Of a stretch of DNA of 64,000 nucleotides, positions 55,760 through 64,000 are shown one piece after another. This DNA comes from Oscarella lobularis (lineage: Eukaryota > Porifera > Homoscleromorpha > Homosclerophorida > Oscarellidae). How positions within the stretch are numbered: position 1 is the stretch's first letter; each line of letters opens with the position of its first letter. The position numbers and the translations under genes are program-made. The notes below the pieces were generated by a model that had not been told where the DNA came from, made no database searches, and saw only the letters and a program-made list of their open reading frames with translations. The DNA is taken from NCBI RefSeq assembly GCF_947507565.1, contig NC_089190.1, positions 620,001 through 684,000 of the forward strand, given 5' to 3'.

Positions 55760-57607
55760 ATGCTGGAGCCCGAATCTATTACCAAGAGAGCCACTGACAT
55801 ACTCAGAAACGTCTATCACTACGCATTTCGCCAGGGACAGCTAGAAGCCATCATTTTAGCAGTTCTTGGCAGAGACGTCGTTGTACGCATGACTACGGGT
55901 CAGGGAAAGTCCCTCTTCTACCAGATACCACCTCTGCTCTGCCAACCGTCGCTCTGCCTAATCGTGTCTCCCCTGAGCGCACTAATGCACGACCAGGTCT
56001 GGAGATAACAATGAGGACCTCACGTAATTAATTTCCAAAAATACCAGATGGAAAAATTGAGGCAAATGAATTTGCATGTTCAGTGCTTTGTATCTGTGCA
56101 GCAAATTTCACAATGTTCTGACGCGGATATCAAGTTGAGCCAATACGGTATGACGTAATGTCTATTTGAGAAATTTCCTGAGAAAAATATCGATAATTAT
56201 TGTTTTAGTATATTTATCTCCAGAATGTGCTGTTAGTTCTGAATGGCGAAGTCGTCTGAAAAATCTGGAGTTATGGGATAAAGTGTGCCTTATCGCTATT
56301 GATGAGGCTCACTGTGTAGTTGAATGGTATTATTACCTACACCAGACAATAACAATGGTATATTTGTGATTTTAGGGGTGACGAATTTCGAGTTGATTTT
56401 GCTAAGCTGAGCTGCCTACGAGAATTGGCGTCGTGCCCCGTTATGGTTCTCACAGCCACAGCAACGAAGTTGACAATGAGCAGAATTTTGAGTCGAACAG
56501 GAATAGAGAATCCAACGTTTGTAAAGTGCCCTCTTAACCGGAAAAATATGTACTACTTGGCAACAACCAAGAAAACTCCGACGAGGTAGAGTGGACAATT
56601 GTCTCTTTTAATAAGACATTACTTATTAGGCATCAATTGCTCCAGTCATCCTCTCTCTACAGCAGGAGACAAAAATGAAAACTATTGTATATGTTTCTAC
56701 GAAGGAGACTGCTACACACCTTTGGAAATTGCTGTCTGCTTATGGACATGTTGGGATTCACCACTCGACGTTGAAGCCTTCCACACGTCGACAGACCGAA
56801 AAAGACTTCAAGAATGGTGACGTCTGGGTTATGATTGCTACAATTGGCTTTGGAATGGTATGTACATGGCACACTCTTACAGTCAACTGAAAATCCTTTG
56901 AATTAGGGTGTTGTCGTAAGCGATGTGCGCCTCGTCATATATTTTGGATTGCCGAATGGAATATCTGAGCTGTTACAGGTACGCATAGTGCCTTCGAATC
57001 GTAAAATAATCACTAGCTGCGGCTGATAGATGTTCGGGAGAGCTGGCAGGGACGGTGAACCTTCCACTGCCGTGCTTCTCTATAGACGTGATAGTGAGAA
57101 AAACAAGACCGTCTCTAAAGAAATCAAAGACCTCCTTTGCGGAAAAGCTTGCATAAGGAAGAAGATGTGCTCAGCTTTAGACTCTCCTTTCACGCCGACT
57201 GATCAGCAAGAATCTCCGTGTTGTAGCAGGTGCGCAGGTGACGAAACAGACCCATACGGTCTGTTTCTGTCTTGCCGACCTTTACGACGTAAACGACCAC
57301 GAGCAATTTGGACAAAGGACACTAAAACAAAGGTAAATTAGTTCCCGCCTAGAAACGTTAATATTAAATTATCACGCTAGGATGCAAACCTATTTCCTCA
57401 CTAGTGAAGTGGAGAGCTCAAAAGGCGCATGCAGAAGGCATTTTGTTTCAAGGAGCAGAATCCATTGCATCAAATAGTCTTCTCCAAACCATCGTTTCAC
57501 AAAGTGGAAGTGTGAAAACCGAAGCTGATGTCTTCGGAATTCCAGGAGTTAGACCCTGCTATGTTTTCGGTATTTTTGATACGATGTGCAGATGCAGAAT
57601 AGACTGA
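55760..57607 (+). CDS. RecQ-family DNA helicase, eight exons, mostly intact
   Basis: Exons are about 55760-55995, 56048-56151, 56208-56326, 56376-56586, 56630-56855, 56908-56980, 57030-57331 and 57408-57607. Motifs in order: FRQGQLEAI (motif 0), RMTTGQGKSLFYQ (Walker A, Gln for the usual Gly), CLIVSPLSALMHDQV (Ia), LIAIDEAHCVVEWGDEFR (II, DEAH intact), MVLTATAT (III), KTIVYVSTKETA (IV), VMIATIGFGM (V), and FGRAGRDGE (VI). A Cys-rich zinc-binding segment follows (CIRKKMCSAL, CCSRC). Most junctions keep frame; the exon 4-5 join (about 56586/56630) does not as I read it. No HRDC domain is seen. It unwinds DNA 3'-5' in known relatives. It is convergent with the DUF6589-like gene 80 bp away. Confidence 0.85.
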
Positions 57608-57683
57608 GATCGAGAGGAAGGCGTTAGTAGATTGGCCATGCAGGACATATCGAATAAGTAGTAAATGAATGGATAAATGAATG

Positions 57684-59000
57684 TTAAAACCACACTAGGT
57701 CATCGCACTCAACAGCATGTCTTTGTGTGACCTCTTCATCGCAGAGAAAACAATCCTTTGACTTTGCCAGGAACTTTCTCAACCACCCTTCTTCAATCTT
57801 TTTTAGACTCTGACGACGTGGATCGACAAAGGAGAATTTCGAAAATTGGCGTCTTCCATCATTATGGCAAACTCGATTTTTAGTGAGAATTGAAACCATT
57901 GCTGTTATGTCCTCTTCTGCCGACCTGATAGTGTGAGAACTGGCTTTGGCTGTCCTAACGACGTTATCGACTGCAGTGCTGGCCTTCACCAATGCAAAGG
58001 CTACCTTTGACACAAGACGCACATGCTCTTTGGTAAGATTAGCACCAGCGTTGCGAACTGAATTTTTGATCACCCTAGAGAATGTCATGAAATATTCCCA
58101 TTCTAAAGAACACTGTGATATTACTTACAAATTGTAATGTTCCACCAGTTGATCAATTGGCTTGCCGTGACCTGGCTTGCCAATAGTGTTCACAGTTCTG
58201 AAAAACGTGTGAATTTTTGCAATTTCTTCCGGCCAATCAGCAGTGAGATTTGCGAGGAGGTTAGCTGCTTCATTGGCCTACTGGTACTTTCCTCCTCCTA
58301 GCAGGGGGCAAGCCAGAACCTCCAAAGACGAATGATGGCTGGACCGTCTTCGTGTCGAATAGCCTCACGAAGACAATTATAGACGAATCCCATATGTAGC
58401 ATGGATCGATGATAAATATAAACTTCGTCGGTATGAGCTTCACTATCACGGTGCGATGAAGCCGGTGGATCATAAGCACAGACTGTGATCTGTGCTATAG
58501 CCTCTGCACTTGACTCGAGCCACTGTTGATGTGCACTGGCAGAGTCTGGAAAGATGATATTGTCAGAAGGCTTTTCTATACCAAAGTAGGCGCAAACGGC
58601 TGATACAAGGTGAGCTTCAAATGCCTTTTAATTTAAATTTTATTCTGTTGGAATAAGTAGAATAAATGGGTGTACCTGACAAAAGAACTCGTCAGAATCT
58701 TGGAACTTTTTGCGTTTTTGTCAGCAGATACACGGCGAATAGCTTCTTTGAGGTCATTGAGAGTGCCATGAGCCGTGTCACTTCCCCACATTGTCTGTAT
58801 GCACAGACCCAGGCACTCCCAAGTAAAATGAAAGTCACCTTTAATTTTAAAATAGATATGTAGAGTAATTTCTTTTGATTTCTAAAAATACCAGAACATT
58901 CTTTTGCCCACTGGAGTTGATCAATTTCTTTCGGTTCTGGCATTCTAAGACGTTTAGCTCCTCTTATATTCCTGCACGTAAGTTGATCACCAACAAACGC
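57684..59000 (-). pseudogene. DUF6589-like gene, partial and damaged
   Basis: Exons on -: 59000-58892 (AFVGDQLTCRNIRGAKRLR), 58838-58676 (GDFHFTWECLGLCIQTMWGS, then DTAHGTLNDLKEAIRR), about 58630-58140 (DEVYIYHRSMLHMGFVYNCL, EDGPAIIRLWRFW, then HTFFRTVNTIGKPGHGKPID), and 58088-57684 (VIKNSVRNAGANLTKEHVRL). GDQLT, GDFHF, the HGT-L block and the GDG-RIIR-W-like block are the pattern I recall for DUF6589 proteins, best known from basidiomycete fungi. A frameshift near 58300 and a TAG near 58280 damage it. The start is not found. The conserved acidic residues could form a nuclease fold; that is inference. Confidence 0.6.
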
Positions 59001-59449
59001 CTAAATCGAAATATGCTGGCGAGATTGAAACATCAGAGCCAAGAACGGACCACAAGGGAGGAATCTGATTTGTGAGTGTCGTTGGAAAATGCCTCTAATA
59101 TCTCTACTGTCCCATCTTTTGTTCCTTCGTTTGTATCACTGAAAGTCTGTCATACCAACATCGCGTCGCCGACGTCATGGTGACCGTCAGCGAAACCGAA
59201 GACGTTAAAGAACATTTTAAAAACATGTTCTAAGAATTACATGCATGAGTTTATCAATAATGTACGTATAGAATTGTACAATTCGCTTTTTTGCGAGATC
59301 AAGGGTTGGGACCGGTCCTCGTCCACTGACATGAGAGTCAGTGGGCCTGCGTAAAGCAGTATCTCTAACTAATTGAACAAATAGAAATTAATAAATTAAA
59401 CGTAACGTCAAAACCCGATGATTTGACGTATACTTCTTCAGCGCTTCTT

Positions 59450-59760
59450 TGACTTCATTAACGGCCGATATTCTGTTCCAATAAATTCCAAGATATTCGC
59501 GCGCTTTTCTAAAATCTTACGAATTATGTCTAAGGGAATGGCATCAAGAACTGGTTCCACGTTTGCTTGAAGTTCGGTGATGCAGTAGTTGCATCGTAGT
59601 CGCGTTTCTCGTTTTGCCTTCGCCCATAGTTGCTCAATGGGGTTGCACTTGCAGTGGAACTTTCAAGTTTTGGTCTAGCGACTAACATGCATTTCAATAC
59701 TACGGACATAAAGCACCCCGTCGATGATAACAAGAATCTTTACTTCATCGCTTACATTCC
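59450..59760 (-). pseudogene. IS630-like transposase, C-terminal fragment (fourth copy)
   Basis: Reads FHCKCNPIEQLWAKAKRETR (third catalytic residue, Glu), then LRCNYCITELQANVEPVL and a degraded end YTSNHR. It resembles the C-terminus at 41400-41640 but is diverged. The rest of the transposase is absent. Confidence 0.75.
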
Positions 59761-60047
59761 TCATGTTATAAAAAATTGAGGACATCACTGGTTAAAACCT
59801 TTTCACTGTTCCTATAGAAACCTGCACAGTAGCGTCGCGCGGGAGATTCAAATCTGCTCCTAGAAGAACGCGAGATAGACCCCAGTAACCATACTTCCCT
59901 TACAACCATACTTCCCTAGCAATCATACTTTTTTGATCGTGAAATTCGAACATTAATTATACATCAGTTTCGTTGTCATGGTAACACTTTTAATTAACGA
60001 ATTTCTAAAACGTCTATGTTCTTCGGAGACAGTTTGTTTGCCTAAAG

Positions 60048-61467
60048 CTAAATGTGTTCCTTGCTGTGATAATCGTAAAAACAGCTTCTTGCGCTACAGA
60101 TACAGAGATGAACTTTACAGACGCTGCAGGTAAAGAAGGTTTCATGTCGGTCTGTTTTGTTTTGTTGTTTTCTGATATTGCACACTTTGCAGGTTCTTTT
60201 CTTATTATCAGGCGACCAGATTGGAAGGTGAGGAAGAGGACTGTTTAGCCGCATTTCTTGAAAATCTGGATCAACCCTTCTGCCCCTTCCGCAACACCCT
60301 CCGATTAACGTTGTTGCGAGTTCCGTTTTGAACTGCTCCATATCTCTTTTCGCACTTCCGCGCTCTCTGCGTCGGTCGTCAGAGAAAGATTCTAAGATGT
60401 ACGCATTCAAAACAGAACACTCCAATAAGTAATAGAATATTCTTTTTCATGCTTTGATGCGTTTACGCCGAGCGCTCTATAGAGACAGAATTTGATCTCC
60501 GCGATCAACTCCTCCATGTTTTTTGATATAATCTGGAAGGTACGGTGGACACTGCACATCCATCGTACAGGCGCCTTCTCTTCTCTGGACTGTTCCAGGA
60601 ACTCCAGTAGGCTGCAGAAGAGGAGGGGATGCGGTTGTAAGAAAATTGACATACCGTCGGTCAAACCATATGCCAGCGCTCATGGGACCCTTCGACGCAT
60701 GCTTGTAAAAGTCCCGAGGCGCTCTTCTAGGCGCTGAATGGTGCCTCTTTTTCGTTTCTTCAGGGTATCCGAGACGGTTGACTCGCGCAGTTCCTTGGCA
60801 TAAATATCATAGGAATAGAGAGTCATGAATAAATCGGGACTGGTGTAATAGTTGTCGGTATAAAGAACGTGACCTTTGTGGTGGCATTCTTTGACAAGAT
60901 CTAGCACTGCCCGAGTGCAAATGCCTACTGATGGGCCATCATTCTCTGCCGTACTTTTGCCGGTATAAATGAAGAAATTCCAGACGTATCCGGTTTCTGC
61001 ATCGGCTAGGACGAACAATTTCACCCCCCACTTATGTGGCTTGTCCTTCATATATTGTTTTATACTCCATCTTCCTTTGAAGATCATCGCCTCGTCCACC
61101 GTTATACATTTTGACAAATTGAAATTTCGCTTGAATTTCAGAGTACAGTGCTCTATCAATGGTCGAATCTAAAAGCGGGAAACGTGTTTGTTATGAAAGT
61201 GACGCTGCCAAGTACAAACCTTTTGCAATTTGTCATAGCCAGGTGCTCTACGTGGCAGCTCCGTTGTTATGTTGGAAACGTGAAGAAATCTGCTGATTTG
61301 CTTGAACTTGGTTTTTGGAAAAATTGGTGACAAATTGTTTTTCAAATACTGGCCAAACGTTTGCCAGTAATCTGTCAAACTAGGAAAGCGAAGTATTCCC
61401 ATAAAGATAATGAGACCGAGAAACGCCTTCATTTCCGGAAGACTCACTGGCTTCCATTCTCTTACTG
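60048..61467 (-). pseudogene. piggyBac transposase (broken)
   Basis: From 61467: WKPVSLPEMKAFLGLIIFMG (N-terminal start of the core), then after a frame change CITVDEAMIFKGRWSIKQYM (first Asp), GHVLYTDNYYTSPDLFMTLY (second Asp), and, in another frame, YLPDYIKKHGGVDRGDQ (third Asp). The end (60425-60048) has a Cys-rich zinc finger, CKVCN and FFTCSVCKVHLCIC, typical of the piggyBac C-terminus. At least two frameshifts and loss of the N-terminus make it non-functional. No TTAA-flanked ends were identified. Confidence 0.88.
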
Positions 61468-62215
61468 TTTAGTGCACCAACGCATAAATGTCCCACGCGC
61501 GCGCACGTGACCCTCCCTCGGACTCAGCCGCGAAATTCAAAATGAGTAGGAATTAGTATCTTTTCGCTAATGCGAAAGGATAGTAGATTCATTTATCAAA
61601 GATTTGGTCGAAGGATTAGTCGATCGCATGCATAGTAGTGGCGTAATCCTTCAAGTTACGGCAAAAGTAGGTTTTGTCGTTTCCTGGCGAAGTTCCCTCA
61701 GCAACTAAGCTACTTCTTTCCTCGAAACGCACCGGTCTAATATTTTATTAGCATTGGTCGAAGCGATTTTTAGTTGTTTTTTCGTTTGTCTACAATTACG
61801 GTCTAAAGTATCGTTGCTAAGAGCGTTTTCTTAGAGCCTACGCTACAAATCGCGATTCGCCGCCCTCGCGAAACGAAATAAAACATGATTTAATTGACAT
61901 TGGTCGAAGCGATTTCGAATCTTTCGCTTCGTTTAGAAGTTATTCGTTGTCATGGGCGTGGCTAGTGCGCGCGCGAGGTCTCTCCACCAGAAAAGGCAGT
62001 AAAACGCTCATTACACTTGACTTTCCTACTGCCCGTTTCTTAGCTAATCCCATACTAAAGAAACCCGCCCGGTAATAGAAGGAAAACGAAAAATCGGTCT
62101 CGATCTAGTGGTAACGCGCTAGGGCGTGACCAAGGAAACCTAACGGTCGCGTACGCTACTAGCCAATCAGAGTACTGCACGTGACCACTATTTACACCCT
62201 TTGTCGAAGGCCTAC
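61468..62215. other. No gene seen
   Basis: Non-coding. A short direct repeat, CATTGGTCGAAGCGATTT, occurs at about 61752 and 61900. Confidence 0.45.
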
Positions 62216-62340
62216 GTGCCCCACATCATTGGAATGCTACGGGATAGAGGATTCCAATGATGTCATTGGCGATGACGCGCGACTAACAACGCGGGAGCTA
62301 GCGCGCTCTAAAGACGGTCGCTTTATGCGTGGGTGCACTG
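62216..62340. repeat. Transposon-end repeat, copy 2
   Basis: Nearly identical to 19196-19320 (hairpin CATCATTGGAAT / ATTCCAATGATG; end GCGTGGGTGCACTGT). Here the base after CACTGT is T, so the flanking TA is lost or changed. Confidence 0.75.
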
Positions 62341-62488
62341 TTTGAGTAGTCGATCGCTGTATGACTTGTTCAGCGTACGTACCTATTAGTGTTGTCAACT
62401 AAGTCCAGGAACATCTCGTCGGTCCAAAAGAGTTGGAAAAACGTCAAAGCGTTTGGCTCGTCCGCAATAGGCGTTGCCGCCACGGTGT

Positions 62489-62930
62489 TACAGTGTCACA
62501 GTCGCACAAGGTCACAGTGGCACAATGTCACAGTGTCACAGTGTCACAGCGTCCCAGTGGCACGGCGTCACAGTGGCACGGCGTCACAGTGTCACAGTGG
62601 CACAGTGGCACAAGGTCACAGAGACATTGTGCCACAGTGGCACAATGTCACAATGTCACAAGGTCACGGCGTCACAGTGTCACAGTAGCACAATGTCACG
62701 GCGTTACAGTGTCACAGTGGCACAATGTCACAGTGTCACAGTGGCACAATGTCACAGTGTCACAGTGGCACAATGTCACAGTGTCACAGTGGCACAATGT
62801 CACAGTGTCACAGTGGCACAATGTCACAACACAGTGTCACAGTGGCACAATGTCACAACACAGTGTCATTGTCACAGTGGCACAATGTCACAACACAGTG
62901 TCATTGTCACAGTGGCACGGCGTATGTTTT
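62489..62930. repeat. Satellite array, CACAGTGTCACAGTGGCACAATGT units
   Basis: About 440 bp of tandem units based on CACAGTGTCACAGTGG and CACAATGT, with an effective 24-bp period made of 8-bp subunits. Because 24 is a multiple of three and no unit contains a stop, all three + frames stay open. The resulting Ser/Gln/His-rich ORFs (62389-63011) are artefacts. The array is most regular between 62700 and 62830. Confidence 0.95.
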
Positions 62931-62934
62931 GTAA

Positions 62935-63160
62935 GAAGCATTCGACAATTTGTCGAGTGTGTACTCCGGCATTTCCGTAGTGTCCCCTGGCCGCTCTTCC
63001 CACCTTTTTAATTCCCTCCTGTTGGGGAATCGACGTGTATAAAGCGAACACGTCGATGGTGACGACAAGAACGTCGTGCGGATACCACTGGTTTTTAATG
63101 TGGTTCCCAAACGCCGAACTATCGCGGAGAATGCTGGACGTCAATTTGACAACTGGTTAT
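62935..63160 (-). pseudogene. Penelope-like reverse transcriptase fragment
   Basis: Reads VVKLTSSILRDSSAFGNHIK, then VLVVTIDVFALYTSIPQQEG. The DV-SLYT-IP-xEG block is RT motif 3 (A) of Penelope-like elements. The fragment is about 70 residues and runs into the satellite. No GIY-YIG domain is present. Confidence 0.75.
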
Positions 63161-63169
63161 AATAATAAT

Positions 63170-63690
63170 AGGCTGTCTACTTAAGCGGAAATTTTCTCGG
63201 TTGGACCGGAACTTTCGCTTACGATTGTCCGTGATCCGTACGGATTTTTTGTATTTTCAATAGTAAATACAATAGTTGAGTTCGAATATCCTCCGGCCCA
63301 TCGTGTCGGAGATAGGCGGCGGTGAATGGATCAATCGCTTGATATCGCTCAAAGTCGTCAATCGTTCAATTGATGGCTTCGCCTATCGCTTGCGTGTGAT
63401 CGTCAATGCGCAACGGAATATACGATTTTTCGTCGGCCACGTGGCGATTGCCACGTGCGAGATAGTCGCCGATCGATTGAACGACGATACTCGCCCCCTT
63501 GACCGCTTTTTTGATAAAGATATCCGAACGGCTCTTTTCCCTCTATGAGTGACTCATAATGAGCGCTGTATTGGCTCTCGTCGCATCTCCGACCGACTCT
63601 AAAATCTCGGTGGATTTTTTGAGAGTGTTTAAAACCAACTAAAGCATAGTCTGTTTTCAACCAATTAAGGACACGCGACTTCCTTCTAAT
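63170..63690. other. No gene seen
   Basis: Non-coding between the Penelope fragment and the dynein exons. An ORF at 63276-63548 has no recognisable domain. Confidence 0.4.
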
Positions 63691-63699
63691 CTTCTACCC

Positions 63700-64000
63700 T
63701 TTCTCCTTCTGCGAGAGCCGTTCCTTCGTCATTGAGCTCAACAGCGGCAACGCCCACAAACATATTGTTGAAATGCCTTTGAAATCGCGGAATATCTTTG
63801 CTGGTGTTTATGATTTCAAGCAGATTGTCTTCGCCAACAAAATAGAAACTAAAGACAAAATTTTACATACTTTCTCATGAAAGGAATGAGACAAAACATA
63901 CCGGGAAAAGGATGATCCAAAAAGTCTCCCGAAGATTTCTGGATTTCGCCCAACAGATGTTGAAGGCGGTCGAGCTGATCTTTGAGGCCTTGAATATATA
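63700..64000 (-). CDS. Cytoplasmic dynein heavy chain, linker-region exons (partial)
   Basis: The exon entering from the window edge (64000-63902) reads GLKDQLDRLQHLLGEIQKSS. After a 53-nt intron (63901-63849) the next exon reads RFYFVGEDNLLEIINTSKDI and FQRHFNNMFVGVAAVELND. This matches the conserved motor-linker sequence of cytoplasmic dynein heavy chains, where RFYFVGDEDLLEI is near invariant. The exon probably ends at a GT donor near 63700 (AAAG-GTAGAAG). The phase that fits the second exon does not fit the best frame of the first, so a one-base frameshift or error lies near 63910. The gene extends beyond the window. It is the clearest host gene here. Confidence 0.75.

Noticed and set aside
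62389-63011. Three long His/Ser/Gln-rich ORFs
   Set aside because: All three + frames are open over a satellite with a 24-bp period. No unit contains a stop codon.

Overview
This window is eukaryotic and almost certainly animal. Coding regions are split by very short introns (about 48-60 nt, GT-AG). A dynein heavy-chain fragment, a HECT-type E3 ligase fragment and a serine/threonine kinase are present. Everything else is dense, nested, mostly decayed transposable elements. The element mix (P-like, Tc1/mariner/IS630-like, pogo/Tigger, ISL2EU, hAT, piggyBac, Helitron, Ty3/gypsy, Penelope-like, and a LINE with a restriction-like endonuclease) together with the short introns suggests an early-branching animal such as a sponge. 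That is inference, not proof.

Layout. 1-3055: IS630-like element (left end outside the window) with a HIRAN-domain gene convergent to its transposase. 3.2-5.4 kb: unknown ORF, kinase pseudogene, small terminal exon. 7-8.9 kb: 320-bp repeats and a P-like MITE. 10.2-11.1 kb: long foldback. 11.2-12.1 kb: HECT fragment. 12.3-19.2 kb: decayed P-like element whose last transposase intron is interrupted by a 3.1-kb Helitron (13010-16095) carrying an RPA-like gene and a Pif1 helicase tail. 20-25.3 kb: three broken RecQ-like helicase copies, two of them in a large inverted duplication. 27.1-35.3 kb: three same-strand LINE copies; the third is split by an apparently intact P-like element (30631-35228) with 46-bp terminal inverted repeats, an 8-bp target duplication, a five-exon transposase and a convergent accessory gene. 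35.45-37.8 kb: complete Tigger-like element with a transposase and an intact divergent HIRAN gene. 40.2-43.3 kb: second IS630-like element, again with a HIRAN gene convergent to the transposase. 44.9-46.8 kb: ISL2EU-type pair (SWIM-YqaJ nuclease plus DDE transposase). 46.9-48.1 kb: 3' half of a gypsy element. 48.6-55.6 kb: IS630 and hAT fragments, foldbacks and minisatellites. 55.7-59.0 kb: eight-exon RecQ helicase convergent with a DUF6589-like gene. 60.0-61.5 kb: piggyBac transposase. 62.5-62.9 kb: satellite. 62.9-63.2 kb: Penelope-like RT. 63.7-64.0 kb: host dynein heavy-chain exons.

Common thread. Several elements pair a transposase with a second gene, usually convergent, and many of the second proteins belong to replication or repair families: HIRAN three times in two element groups, an RPA-like protein in the Helitron, a YqaJ exonuclease, and possibly RecQ. 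The Tigger transposase itself ends in a PCNA-binding (PIP-box) motif. The repeated HIRAN association and the two-gene P element are the strongest candidates for something not yet described.
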